This document shows positions 51,610-60,324 of a DNA stretch of 64,000 nt, in pieces. The first letter of the stretch is position 1, and every line of letters starts with the position of its first letter. The notes under the pieces were generated by a model. That model was not told where the DNA came from, made no database searches, and saw only the letters and a program-made list of their open reading frames with translations. Source of the DNA: CAVTQY01 sp963736975 (GTDB lineage: Bacteria > Pseudomonadota > Alphaproteobacteria > Acetobacterales > Acetobacteraceae); NCBI GenBank assembly GCA_963736975.1, contig CAVTQY010000001.1, positions 1,302,001 to 1,366,000 on the forward strand, read 5' to 3'. Both the position numbers and the translations under genes were made by a program.

Positions 51610-52053
51610 GCCGTATTAAGGAACGGGCCGCATCTGCCCGTCAAAAACCGAAACGCCGGCCGGGAATAGGCCCGACCGGCGTATCAACGGAGGCTTGCAT
51701 GAGGATGCATGCGTGGCTTCCGTTACGCATTGTGGTGACCGTGGCGATCCGCGTCAAGGTCATCATGAAGGCGTAGCGAGGCGGCCCGGATGGCGAACCC
51801 ATCCGGGCTCCTCCGGCTTGCTTGAAAGGCGAAGGCTCCGCGCGTCCACGTAATAAGATCGCTCATCGCCTGGGTGGATACCAGGGGGCTTACTCGGGTC
51901 GGCGCGGGTTTGATCGAAGCGGCTGCCCGCGAGGTAGCGTACTCGATGCGGAATCGGGCTGACCCGATATCTCAGTTTGGGCACTGACAACCCTTGCCGG
52001 GAGTGCCGCCGACCAGCCAGAGTGCGGCCAGACTACTACGGAGCTTGAAAGGC
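51610..52053. other. 444-base gap with possible structured RNA, no supported gene
   Basis: This stretch lies between lysA (minus) and the DUF262 gene (plus). It contains several hairpins: CGGGTCAGCCCG, CGCGGG...CCCGCG, GCCCGGATGG/CCATCCGGGC (near 51783-51806) and the terminator-like stem at 51652-51682. A 75-codon minus-strand frame (51763-51990, beginning VPKLRYRVSPIPHRVRYLAG) is open but starts at TTG and resembles nothing I know. A small RNA read on the minus strand is possible. Confidence 0.35.
51648..51682 (-). terminator. Rho-independent-like terminator before lysA (minus strand)
   Basis: Read on the minus strand, ACGCCGGTCGGGC and its near-perfect complement (one mismatch) form a strong stem, followed by TTTCGGTTTTTGAC. 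It would end a minus-strand transcript that begins between about 51690 and 52050, that is, upstream of lysA, so an unannotated transcript may lie there. Confidence 0.55.
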
Positions 52054-53892
52054 ATGGCCAAGATCGAAAATCATAAGTATAGCATCGAGGAGGCCTTTCG
52101 GGAATGCTTCTATATCGTTCCTGATTATCAACGAGAGTACGTCTGGACCGATAAGGAGATTCAACCGCTCCTCGACGACATCGATGAACAGATCGACGCC
52201 GGGAGCAACCGGGAGTATTTCATTGGCACGGTGCGGGTCTCTCCGGCCACCCGGAAGAATCATTATGAGATTATCGACGGTCAGCAGCGTTTAACAACCT
52301 TCTTTCTGTTGCTGTGCGCACTAAGGCGGTTGCTTGTGGGTCAGGAGCAGGGCCAGGCACTCAACGGGCTAATTCAGACTCGCTACTTCGATGACGACGG
52401 CAACACCAGGACTAGCCTCAAGCTAGAACCACGCTATGAAACTGCCGGCGAGCTCATGCGGAAACTTGTTGAGCTGAACGATGACCCGGAAGCCGTACGT
52501 GCTGGCATTCAGGCAGCAGGGATTGCCAACTTTGGCTCACTTGAGAAACTGATTGACGCCTACGCGATCATCCATCGCAGCCTCAAAAACAACTACCCAG
52601 ACGCGGTCAAACGTCGCAAGTACTTGGGATATCTGGCCAATAGCGTGGTGTTCATCCAGATTTCCACGGACGTAAGTAGCGCGCTAAAAATCTTCGAGAC
52701 AATCAACGAGCGAGGCATTGGTCTGAACCCAATGGATCTGCTCAAAAATCTTCTGTTTACAAACGTTCGGCAAGATCAGTTCACGCAACTTAGGGACGAG
52801 TGGAAAAAGATCACTAGTCCTCTGGAGCAAGCCAAAGAGAAACCTCTGCGATTCCTGCGATATTTTCTCATGGCAAACTACGCTATTAGCAACAAACGAG
52901 GCGATGCAGTTGTGCAGGAGGATGAGATCTACGACTGGCTCAGAGAAAAGGAAAATGCCGCGATCTGCGACTACGGCAACAAGCCATTTGAGTTCGTGCG
53001 TAAGATTATCCGAAATGCCGGTCATTACCTGAAATTTACAGAGGGCGCTGGCAACGATGGGAAGCAAAGTCTAGCAATGGACAATCTTAAATGTTTGTGT
53101 GGAGGCGCCTTCAGTCTGCATCATGTTCTCTTGCTCGCTGCAAGCAGCTTCCCAAAACCGCTGTTCGACCACTTCATCGGGCAGTTAGAGAGTTTTCTTT
53201 TCTACTACATATTTACGAAGACGCCTACAAAGGAGCTGGAGCGTAGCTTTTCGCTTTGGGCCGACGAACTCAGAACGATAGGCGAGACATACGACTTGGT
53301 TGCACAGCGCAACAGCCTCAATCTCTTTGTCGCAGAACGCTTTCAGAAGAATATGACAGCGAAGGAACCAGAACTTTGGGATACGCTCAATCGCTACACC
53401 CTTTACTCGATGCAGCAATATCGAACCCGATATCTTTTGGCTAAGCTGACGCAGTATGTTGACATCGCTTACAAGGGACTCAAAGTGCCAGGCTCGCTCG
53501 GTGAATACACCGCCTTGCAGATAGAGCATATTCTCCCTGTCAATCCTGATACTGCCCTTCGCACCACATTTGCTCAGGCGAATCCCGACGCAGAGTACGA
53601 CGACTACAAGAATCGTTTAGGCAACCTGACACTGCTTGAAAAGCCGATAAACATCGTGGCGGGCAACAATTTCTTCTGCGCCAAAAAAATCGAGTACCGC
53701 AAATGCAAGCACTACTTGACCAGCAGCATTGCCGAGATAAATTTTGTCGGCCAGAATACGTCAATCAACCGAATTAACGAGAAGCTCCAATCCTTTGTCG
53801 GTTGGACGGCGTCGAGCATCGATCAGCGGCAGAAGCTATTAATAGCATTGGTTCGAGACGTATGGAAGACCACGCCGCTTGAGGTGAGCTGA
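52054..53892 (+). CDS. DUF262-DUF1524 protein, probable GmrSD-type type IV restriction enzyme
   Basis: The protein is 612 aa from ATG 52054. The N-terminal DUF262 part has VPDYQREYVW at 22-31 and IIDGQQRLTTFFLLLCAL from about 73, with the DGQQR loop expected to bind or split nucleotide. KIFETINERGIGLNPMDLLKN follows. The C-terminal DUF1524 part has the HNH-like nuclease motif LQIEHILPVNPD near 492 and NRLGNLTLLEKP near 520. The fusion resembles GmrSD and related defence nucleases that attack modified DNA. Its codon use is much less G+C-rich than its neighbours, a sign of transfer. It stands alone. Confidence 0.85.
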   Translation: MAKIENHKYSIEEAFRECFYIVPDYQREYVWTDKEIQPLLDDIDEQIDAGSNREYFIGTVRVSPATRKNHYEIIDGQQRLTTFFLLLCALRRLLVGQEQGQALNGLIQTRYFDDDGNTRTSLKLEPRYETAGELMRKLVELNDDPEAVRAGIQAAGIANFGSLEKLIDAYAIIHRSLKNNYPDAVKRRKYLGYLANSVVFIQISTDVSSALKIFETINERGIGLNPMDLLKNLLFTNVRQDQFTQLRDEWKKITSPLEQAKEKPLRFLRYFLMANYAISNKRGDAVVQEDEIYDWLREKENAAICDYGNKPFEFVRKIIRNAGHYLKFTEGAGNDGKQSLAMDNLKCLCGGAFSLHHVLLLAASSFPKPLFDHFIGQLESFLFYYIFTKTPTKELERSFSLWADELRTIGETYDLVAQRNSLNLFVAERFQKNMTAKEPELWDTLNRYTLYSMQQYRTRYLLAKLTQYVDIAYKGLKVPGSLGEYTALQIEHILPVNPDTALRTTFAQANPDAEYDDYKNRLGNLTLLEKPINIVAGNNFFCAKKIEYRKCKHYLTSSIAEINFVGQNTSINRINEKLQSFVGWTASSIDQRQKLLIALVRDVWKTTPLEVS

Positions 53893-53977
53893 ATGGAGTA
53901 AACAGAACGGTGCGAGACGCGAATAAACTCACGCCCTTGCCATGCGTTCTTGGACACGTCGATCACCGGACCCCAGC

Positions 53978-54865
53978 CTAACTGTCAGTTCGCAACGTGT
54001 GCAGCGCCTCGAGCGTCGCGCGTAAACCGCGGTCCACGACCTTTTCCCGCCGCAAGACATAACCCAGCGTGCGGGCAAGCGATGGTCGCAACGCCTTTAC
54101 CATCGTGCCCGCCGGCACCTCGGACAAAGCGAGCGCCGGCAGAATCGAGGCGCCGAGCCCGCCCGCCACCACCACCTTGATTGCTTCCACGCTGCCGAGT
54201 TCCATGATCGGGTGCATCACAATCGCGGCGCGGCGAAACCAGTTGTCGATGATCGAACGGGTATGGCTGCCGGTTTCATAGAGCACCAACGGTAAGGTCG
54301 TCAGTTGGGATGGTACGATCGTCCCGGTGACGGGCGCCATTGCGCGCGGCAGCAGCGCAAGCAGAGGATCGGATCGCAGCCTTGCGCGTGTGAGCGAACG
54401 CGGAACGAAATTCGGAAGCGTGATGACAGCGATATCGAGCTCGCCGGCCTCCATGCGGCGCAAAATCTCCGGCGTGTTGCCGGTGGCGATGGTAACGTCC
54501 AGTCCCGGCATGCGCTTGCGCAGTTCGGCCAGTATCGGCGGCAGCAAATAGATACAGGCGGTGGCGCCAGTGCCGAGCCGCACCCGGGCGGCCTCGCCGG
54601 TGCGGTGACCGGCGGCGGCAGCGATCACGTCCGCCTCCGCGGTTCGGGCGCGCTGCGCCGGCGCCAGCACCGCCTGGCCGGCCGCGGTCGGGATCGCGCG
54701 GCCGCCGGCACGCTCCAGCAGGCGCACACCCAGCGTCCGCTCCAGCTCGCGCAACTGCTGGCTGGCGGCCGGCTGCGTCAGGTTGAGCCGGCGCGCCGCC
54801 GCGGTCACGCTGCCTGTCTCCACCGTGGCGAGGAAGGTTGCAAGCTGACGCAGGGTCGGGCGCAT
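53978..54865 (-). CDS. LysR-type transcriptional regulator (divergent from MFS gene)
   Basis: The protein is 295 aa from ATG 54865. The N-terminal helix-turn-helix is LRQLATFLATVETGSVTAAARRLNLTQPAASQQLRELE, with the expected LysR spacing. The effector domain follows with LPPILAELRKRMPGLDVTIATG and DIAVITLPNF. It is divergent from the MFS transporter at 54973, with two palindromes between them. It likely controls that transporter in response to its substrate. Confidence 0.93.
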   Translation of the reverse strand: MRPTLRQLATFLATVETGSVTAAARRLNLTQPAASQQLRELERTLGVRLLERAGGRAIPTAAGQAVLAPAQRARTAEADVIAAAAGHRTGEAARVRLGTGATACIYLLPPILAELRKRMPGLDVTIATGNTPEILRRMEAGELDIAVITLPNFVPRSLTRARLRSDPLLALLPRAMAPVTGTIVPSQLTTLPLVLYETGSHTRSIIDNWFRRAAIVMHPIMELGSVEAIKVVVAGGLGASILPALALSEVPAGTMVKALRPSLARTLGYVLRREKVVDRGLRATLEALHTLRTDS

Positions 54866-54878
54866 AAGGAGAACTTAT
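54864..54878. promoter_or_regulatory. LysR box (T-N11-A palindrome) overlapping the regulator start
   Basis: ATAAG-GAGAA-CTTAT is a 15-bp inverted repeat with the T-N11-A core of LysR operators. It overlaps the start of the LysR gene at 54865 and lies upstream of the divergent MFS gene, as expected for autoregulation. Confidence 0.6.
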
Positions 54879-54892
54879 CATTATGCGCGGCA

Positions 54893-54907
54893 AGCAAAAA
54901 TTTTGCT
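54893..54907. promoter_or_regulatory. Second palindrome in the LysR/MFS divergent region
   Basis: AGCAAAAATTTTGCT has perfect 7-base arms around a single central base. It is 15 bases downstream of the first LysR box. It may be the activation site for the MFS promoter, and it argues for an MFS start further downstream. Confidence 0.5.
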
Positions 54908-54972
54908 TCCCAGGCACGAAGCCGCGCAGTGACATGGCCGGGATGTCGCCCTCGCGACTGGCAGGACCCTCA

Positions 54973-56187
54973 ATGCCCAATCCCGGCGCCGGAACGATAA
55001 CACGGAGGCGGCAGCTCGTTCTGGTGCTTGGAACCACGCAAACATTTGCATGGGCAACCACATACTACATGCCGACCGTCATTGTCGGTCCCGCTGCGGC
55101 GGCGATGCATGCATCCCCCACGCTGCTGCTGGGCGGCTTTTCGTGGTCGCTGCTGATTGCCGGGCTTGCCTCGCCGCGGGTCGGGCGGCGCATCGAGCGG
55201 CATGGCGGGCGAGGCGCGCTGGCGTTATCCACAATCGTGATGGCGACGGGGTTGCTGGTCATGGCCGCGCTGCCGGACGCCGCCGGATGGTGGATAGGCT
55301 GGACAGTGACCGGCGGCGGCATGGCGCTTGGGCTGTACGATGCCGCGTTCGCCACGATCGGCCGGTTGCTCGGCCCCGAAGCGCGGCCGGTCATCGTCGG
55401 TGTCACGCTCATGGCCGGCTTCGCTTCGACGGTCGGATGGCCGATGGGCGTCACTCTGGTCGGGGCGATCGGCTGGCGCGCCACCCTCGCGGTCTATGCC
55501 GGCATACAGCTCGCCGTGAACCTGCCGCTGATCCTCGCGTTCGTGCCGCGTCCCGCCCTCGCGCTGCCGGTGGCGGCGGAAGACACAGCCGGAACCCGCG
55601 GGCGCAGGTCGGGTCTCGCTGCCCTGATCCTGCTCGGGATTTTCCTGAGTTTGCGCGCCGCGATCAGCGCCGTGGTCTCGGTGCATGCCCTGCGGCTGCT
55701 GGGTGGCGTGGGCCTGACTGCTACGGCCGCCGTCGGTGTCGCCGCCTTGTTCGGACCGTCGCAGGTGTTCGGGCGGGTGCTCGAATGGGTGTTCGCCCGC
55801 TGGCTGGACCCGTTCACTGCCTCCGTACTCGGCGCCGCGCTGCTGCCCATCGGCGTGGCTGTCCTGCTCGGCGGCGCGCCGGCGATCGCATTCGCGATCG
55901 GCTATGGGATGAGCAACGGCATCCTGACGATCAGCCGCGGCACCTTGCCGATGCACCTGTTCGGCCAGCGCGGCTATGCCGCGCGCCTGGGCCGGCTCGC
56001 CTTGCCGCAACTGCTTGCCCAGGCGGCGGCGCCGACGGTTTTCACCCCTCTCGTGCTCGCCTGGCCGGCGAGTCGCGTCTTTGCCGGTATCGGCGCTGTG
56101 GCATTGGTCGCGCTCGGTTGCCTGTTGCTGCTGCGCCTGATGATCTGGCGGCGTCCCGAAGAAACGAAGCCGGAGGAGCGGCCGTGA
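54973..56187 (+). CDS. MFS transporter
   Basis: From ATG 54973 the protein is 404 aa with about 12 membrane segments. The first helix FAWATTYYMPTVIVGPAAAAM and the MFS loop region LIAGLASPRVGRRIERHGGR are visible. An earlier in-frame ATG at 54883 or 54934 would add a soluble leader that overlaps the operator palindromes, so the later start is preferred. It is probably an exporter or uptake system for a small organic compound. It is followed by a DUF4396 gene with a 4-base overlap. Confidence 0.85.
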   Translation: MPNPGAGTITRRRQLVLVLGTTQTFAWATTYYMPTVIVGPAAAAMHASPTLLLGGFSWSLLIAGLASPRVGRRIERHGGRGALALSTIVMATGLLVMAALPDAAGWWIGWTVTGGGMALGLYDAAFATIGRLLGPEARPVIVGVTLMAGFASTVGWPMGVTLVGAIGWRATLAVYAGIQLAVNLPLILAFVPRPALALPVAAEDTAGTRGRRSGLAALILLGIFLSLRAAISAVVSVHALRLLGGVGLTATAAVGVAALFGPSQVFGRVLEWVFARWLDPFTASVLGAALLPIGVAVLLGGAPAIAFAIGYGMSNGILTISRGTLPMHLFGQRGYAARLGRLALPQLLAQAAAPTVFTPLVLAWPASRVFAGIGAVALVALGCLLLLRLMIWRRPEETKPEERP

Positions 56188-56873
56188 TTCCGGGTTGGCT
56201 CCATGCCCTGTCCATCGCTTACCTGCTTCTCGGCGCGGTGTGCGCGGCGATCGTAACCGTCGATGAGTTTCGCCATCCGCAGCACATGTGGATCATGAAC
56301 ATCGTCTGGCCGGTCACGGCGCTCTTCGGTACAATTTGGATACTTTGGCAGTATTCCGCCTATGGCCGTCCGGCCAGGCACGAGCGCCGAACACCGTTTC
56401 CGATCATGGTGGCGAACGGCACCCTGCATTGCGGCAGCGGCTGCACGCTGGGCGACATCTGTGCGGAGTGGCTGGTCTTCGCGGTACCGGCGATCGCCGT
56501 CGCATTCGGCTGGCAATCGATCTTTTCCGAACGGATCTTCGCCGTCTGGGTCGTCGATTACATCTTCGCTTACCTGTTCGGCATTTTCTTTCAGTACTTC
56601 ACCATCGCGCCGATGCGCGGGCTGTCGTTCGGTCAGGGCATTGTCGCGGCGATCAAGGCGGACACCATTTCGCTGACCGCGTGGCAGGTCGGCATGTACG
56701 GCTTCATGGCGATCGCCTATTTCGTCGTGTTTCGCCGGGGTTTCGGCGTGCCGCTGATGACCGACACGGTGGAGTTCTGGTTCATGATGCAGATCGCTAT
56801 GCTGTTCGGCTTCCTGACGGCGTACCCCGTGAATTGGTGGCTGCTGCGCGTCGGGCTCAAGGAGCCGATGTAG
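56184..56873 (+). CDS. DUF4396 membrane protein
   Basis: The protein is 229 aa from GTG 56184, with GGAGGAG six bases upstream and overlap with the MFS stop. It has about five to six membrane segments (ALSIAYLLLGAVCAAIVTV, VWPVTALFGTIWILWQY, WQVGMYGFMAIAYFVVF). A Cys/His motif, LHCGSGCTLGDICAEW, in a loop or helix start could bind metal. DUF4396 proteins are often linked to copper or heavy-metal genes (from memory). Its role with the MFS transporter is unknown. Confidence 0.85.
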   Translation: MIPGWLHALSIAYLLLGAVCAAIVTVDEFRHPQHMWIMNIVWPVTALFGTIWILWQYSAYGRPARHERRTPFPIMVANGTLHCGSGCTLGDICAEWLVFAVPAIAVAFGWQSIFSERIFAVWVVDYIFAYLFGIFFQYFTIAPMRGLSFGQGIVAAIKADTISLTAWQVGMYGFMAIAYFVVFRRGFGVPLMTDTVEFWFMMQIAMLFGFLTAYPVNWWLLRVGLKEPM

Positions 56874-56932
56874 GTTGCGGCTGCGGCAGGGCGGCCGATA
56901 TCGTTATCCGAAGCGCAACCGGACAGAATCGA

Positions 56933-57901
56933 ATGGCTGACACACATCGTGCCCGCGTGCTGATCATCGGCGCGGGTCCCGCTGGTTACACCGCGGCGAT
57001 CTATGCCGCGCGGGCCAGTCTCGAGCCGCTGCTGGTGACCGGCCTGGAGCCCGGGGGACAGCTCACGATCACCACGGATGTCGAGAACTATCCCGGTTTC
57101 GCCGATGTCATCCAGGGCCCCTGGCTGATGGAGCAGATGGCGCGGCAGGCGGCGCATGTGGGCACGCGCATCGTCAACGACCTGATCGTGGAAGCTGAAC
57201 TGACCGCCTCGCCTTTCCGCTGCCGCGGCGACTCCGGAGACGAGTACGTCGCGGACGCGGTCATCATCGCCACCGGCGCGCAGGCGCGGTGGCTGGGACT
57301 CGATTCGGAGGAGAGGCTGCAAGGCCGCGGCGTTTCCGCCTGCGCCACCTGCGACGGGTTCTTCTTCCGCGGCAAGTCGGTGGTGGTGGTCGGGGGCGGC
57401 AACACCGCCGTGGAGGAGGCGCTCTTTCTCACCCATCACGCCGCGCATGTGACGCTGATCCATCGCCGCGACGCGCTGCGGGCTGAAAAGATCCTTCAGG
57501 CGCGGCTGTTCGCCAACCCGAAGATCAGCGTCGTCTGGAACAGCGTGGTGGAAGACATCCTGAGCGGCGGCGAGCCGGGGAGCGTGACCGGCATCCGCCT
57601 GTGCGACGTGAAGACGCGGGCGATCTACGACCTGCCGACCGACGGCGTGTTCATCGCCATCGGCCATATGCCGAACACGGCGATTTTCGCCGGCCAGGTC
57701 GCGATGGATGGAGACGGCTACATCGTCACCGAGCCCGACAGCACGCGGACCTCCGTGCCAGGCGTGTTCGCCGCCGGAGATGTGCAGGACAAGCTGTTCC
57801 GCCAAGCCGTGACAGCGGCCGGCACCGGCTGCATGGCGGCTCTGGAAGCCGAAAAGTTGCTGGCCGAGCGCGCTGAACCGGTCTCCCTGGCCGCCGATTA
57901 G
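56933..57901 (+). CDS. trxB: Thioredoxin reductase
   Basis: The protein is 322 aa from ATG 56933. The FAD motif is VLIIGAGPAGYTAAIYAARA, the redox site is SACATCDGFFFRGK with the CATC pair, and the NADPH motif is VVVVGGGNTAVEEA. GVFAAGDVQDKLFRQAVTAAGTG closes the FAD domain. It keeps thioredoxin reduced with NADPH. It lies 60 bases after the DUF4396 gene. The next gene is a LysR regulator. Confidence 0.95.
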   Translation: MADTHRARVLIIGAGPAGYTAAIYAARASLEPLLVTGLEPGGQLTITTDVENYPGFADVIQGPWLMEQMARQAAHVGTRIVNDLIVEAELTASPFRCRGDSGDEYVADAVIIATGAQARWLGLDSEERLQGRGVSACATCDGFFFRGKSVVVVGGGNTAVEEALFLTHHAAHVTLIHRRDALRAEKILQARLFANPKISVVWNSVVEDILSGGEPGSVTGIRLCDVKTRAIYDLPTDGVFIAIGHMPNTAIFAGQVAMDGDGYIVTEPDSTRTSVPGVFAAGDVQDKLFRQAVTAAGTGCMAALEAEKLLAERAEPVSLAAD

Positions 57902-57940
57902 CCCTGCGACTCGGACGTGCAGGGGTTACATTGATGCTGC

Positions 57941-57955
57941 ATGCGCGTTACGCAT
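57941..57955. promoter_or_regulatory. Inverted repeat upstream of the second LysR gene
   Basis: ATGCG-CGTTA-CGCAT is a 15-bp inverted repeat 73 bases before the LysR start at 58028. It may be an operator, perhaps autoregulatory. It lacks the T-N11-A core at its ends. Confidence 0.35.
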
Positions 57956-58027
57956 AGGTCCTAGAAGCGAACGCGCAGGGAAGGCGGCCGGCGGCAAGCG
58001 TGCCCGGCCGAAAGGGGTGGCGAGGTG

Positions 58028-58912
58028 ATGGACTGGGATAAGCTGCGCGTCTTTCACGCCGTGGCGGAAGCCGGCAGCTTCACACATGCGGGCGACACGC
58101 TGAACCTCAGCCAATCGGCCGTTTCGCGCCAGATTTCCGCGCTGGAAGAAGCGTTGGCGGTGCCGCTGTTCCACCGGCATGCGCGGGGCCTCATCCTGAC
58201 CGAGCAGGGCGAGCAGCTCAACCGCACGGTTCGCGAGGTGTTTGCCAAGCTGTCGATGACCGAGGCGCTGCTGACCGAGAGCAAGGAGAAGCCGGCCGGG
58301 CGTTTGAAAGTGACCACCACGGTAGGGTTCGGCTCGACCTGGCTGGCGCCGCGGCTCGCGCGGTTCCTGGATACGTATCCGGACGTCTCGCTCACGCTGC
58401 TGCTGGACGACACCGACCTCGACCTCGCCATGCGCGAGGCGGATGTGGCCATCCGCATGCATCCGCCGAAGCAGCCCGACCTCGTGCAGCGGCACCTGAT
58501 GTCGATGCATTGGGTCGTCTGCGCCTCGCCCGACTACCTCAAACAGCACGGCGTGCCCCAACGGGCCGAGGATCTTGACGCGCACCGGTTGATCCTGTTC
58601 GGCGAGTACCACATGCCCGTCCCGGACATGAACTGGCTGGCCGAGGCGGGGCGGCGGCCGGGCAATCCGCGTCGGGCGTTGCTGGAGGTGAACAGCACAC
58701 AGGCCATGCTATTGGCCATCCGCTCGGGGGTCGGGCTCGGCGCGTTGCCGGATTACCTGCTGGGCGAAAATCCGGACCTCGTGCATCTGCTGACCGAGCT
58801 GAAGGCGCCGCAGGTGGACGTGTATTTCGTCTATCCGGAGGAGCTCAGGAACTCGAAGCGGGTAGCCGTGTTCCGCGATTTCCTGCTGACCCGGCTGGCG
58901 GAAATCACGTGA
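58028..58912 (+). CDS. LysR-type transcriptional regulator
   Basis: The protein is 294 aa from ATG 58028 (a GTG one codon earlier is equally possible). It has the N-terminal helix-turn-helix WDKLRVFHAVAEAGSFTHAGDTLNLSQSAVSRQISALE and the effector domain TTTVGFGSTWLAPRLARFLD, ADVAIRMHPPKQPDLVQ. It sits after trxB on the same strand and is followed by the probable small RNA. The target genes are not obvious. In some relatives the LysR beside trxB is itself conserved. Confidence 0.9.
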   Translation: MDWDKLRVFHAVAEAGSFTHAGDTLNLSQSAVSRQISALEEALAVPLFHRHARGLILTEQGEQLNRTVREVFAKLSMTEALLTESKEKPAGRLKVTTTVGFGSTWLAPRLARFLDTYPDVSLTLLLDDTDLDLAMREADVAIRMHPPKQPDLVQRHLMSMHWVVCASPDYLKQHGVPQRAEDLDAHRLILFGEYHMPVPDMNWLAEAGRRPGNPRRALLEVNSTQAMLLAIRSGVGLGALPDYLLGENPDLVHLLTELKAPQVDVYFVYPEELRNSKRVAVFRDFLLTRLAEIT

Positions 58913-59027
58913 TCTGCGTTGGACGAAACTACCAATTGCATGACATGCGCCCGCCGCATGGCCGCGTCGCGCGTTTGGACGGTGCAAATCGCCGTCGCCG
59001 CTGATTACAGTCTAATCATTGGTTACG

Positions 59028-59150
59028 GCGGCACTGCCGCCAGTCTTCCGGTCCTCGTGGTCGGAAAGGGGCCTTTGGTCCCTGCGTCTCCCAGACGTGA
59101 AGCCTCCCTGTTTACTTGCCCCCGGCCTTGCGTCGGGGGCTTTTCTTTTG
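59028..59150 (+). ncRNA. Probable small RNA, suhB/mmgR (alpha-r8)-like
   Basis: The region holds a row of hairpins: GGCGGCACTGCCGCC (59029-59043), CTTCCG...CGGAAAG (59044-59067), GGGGCCTTTGGTCCC and GCGTCTCCCAGACGT (59084-59098). They are followed by a single-stranded GAAGCCTCCCTGTTTACTTG and a strong U-tailed terminator. CCTCCC is anti-Shine-Dalgarno. As I recall it, this plan matches the suhB/mmgR sRNA family of alphaproteobacteria. No protein gene fits here. The 5' end is uncertain. Confidence 0.55.
59118..59149 (+). terminator. Rho-independent terminator of the small RNA
   Basis: GCCCCCGGC and GTCGGGGGC form a 9-bp stem with one mismatch, closed by CTTGC and followed by TTTTCTTTT. It is the clearest intrinsic terminator in the window. 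Confidence 0.8.
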
Positions 59151-59193
59151 TTGACGCCGCTCTCACGCCGGGTTGACGCCGCCGGCATTGTCC

Positions 59194-60324
59194 TCACCGC
59201 TTCGTGTGACTTGCCGGGTTCTTGGCGGGCAAGCCGAGTGCGGCCAACACGCCCGGGTCGAGCACCGGCCGCCGCGGCGGTGGGCGCGGCACATCGAACC
59301 CCATGATGTCGTCGTAACCCCACAGCGCCCAACCAAGGCCGCGCTCCTCGCAGGCCTGTCGGACTGCGGTCAGCCATGCCAGCCGGGCCGGACGGTTAAG
59401 CCGGACAGTTGCGCCGAATTCTCCCATCACCACGGCGGCGTGATACCGGCCGGCCCAGGCGGCCGCGCGATCCAGACGCGCGGCGACCGCGGCCGAATCC
59501 CAGTGCTGGGCGCAGTAGAAACGGGCCGCCAAGCTGGTGGCCGGGTCGGTCTCTCCGGTCGCGGCGGCGCAGGCGGCGGCATCCGCCACCGGAAAAGGCA
59601 ACCGCGCCAGCGCCACGCGGTCGAGTCCCGGCCGCCAAGCGGCTAGCGACGTGAGTTCCACCGGATCATAGAAATGGATGCTGTAGATCACGTTGGGGTC
59701 GGCTGAGGGCCTGGCGGCGAGCAGACCGTCGATGCCGCCCCAGTCATTGCCTGTCAGCACGATGGTGTCCTGCGGCAGCGCGGCGCGGATGATCGCGCGC
59801 GCGGCCTCCTGCAGCTTCTGCCAACCGGTCGGGTCACTGGGGAACACCGGTTCATTGAGCACCTCGGGGAAGGTCAGCGCCGGATCGAGGCGCTGCAGTT
59901 CCGGGGCGAGCGCCCGCCAGTTCGCCAGCAGGGCGGCGCGATCCGCGGCGCTGCTCTCCAGGCGCCAACCGGTCGGGTGCAGGCCGATGACAACCGCCAG
60001 CCCGGCCCGTTGCAGGCGTGCGGCCTGTTGGGCCACGAGTGCCGGCGGCGGGTGCCAGTCCGGCTGCGCCGCAAGGCGGACGAAGGTGAAGCCGGCGGCA
60101 CGCAGCCCGGCTATCGCATCGTCGCTCAGATAGGCGCGCAGGGATGCCGGATCGGTACCTACGGGAAAGCGGAACCAGTTCGTCAGGTTCACCCCACGGC
60201 GCAGCGCAACCAAATGGTCGGGCGGCGGCATTGCGGCGAGCGGCGTGTTCAGACAGAGAGCCAGGAGCACGAGGGCGAGGCGGAAGAAGCGTGTTGTCAA
60301 TGTCTGTCCTGCATACCGGCGCAC
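59194..60324 (-). CDS. Secreted GH5-family glycoside hydrolase
   Basis: From GTG 60324 the protein is 376 aa. A TTG at 60300 gives a slightly shorter form with AGGACAG upstream and may be the true start. A signal peptide (LALVLLALCLNTPLAA) is followed by the GH5 fold: LRRGVNLTNWF, GFTFVRLA, the acid/base Glu in FPEVLNEPVF, YSIHFYDP and the nucleophile Glu in VVMGEFGA. The family cuts beta-glucans such as cellulose. It may act on an exopolysaccharide made by the cell. Its start abuts the divergent membrane glycosyltransferase gene. Confidence 0.9.
   Translation of the reverse strand: MRRYAGQTLTTRFFRLALVLLALCLNTPLAAMPPPDHLVALRRGVNLTNWFRFPVGTDPASLRAYLSDDAIAGLRAAGFTFVRLAAQPDWHPPPALVAQQAARLQRAGLAVVIGLHPTGWRLESSAADRAALLANWRALAPELQRLDPALTFPEVLNEPVFPSDPTGWQKLQEAARAIIRAALPQDTIVLTGNDWGGIDGLLAARPSADPNVIYSIHFYDPVELTSLAAWRPGLDRVALARLPFPVADAAACAAATGETDPATSLAARFYCAQHWDSAAVAARLDRAAAWAGRYHAAVVMGEFGATVRLNRPARLAWLTAVRQACEERGLGWALWGYDDIMGFDVPRPPPRRPVLDPGVLAALGLPAKNPASHTKR

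Noticed and set aside
51763..51990. 75-codon gene upstream of lysA
   Set aside because: It starts at TTG without a ribosome site and matches no family I know. Hairpins through the region fit an RNA better. It is kept only as part of the gap note.
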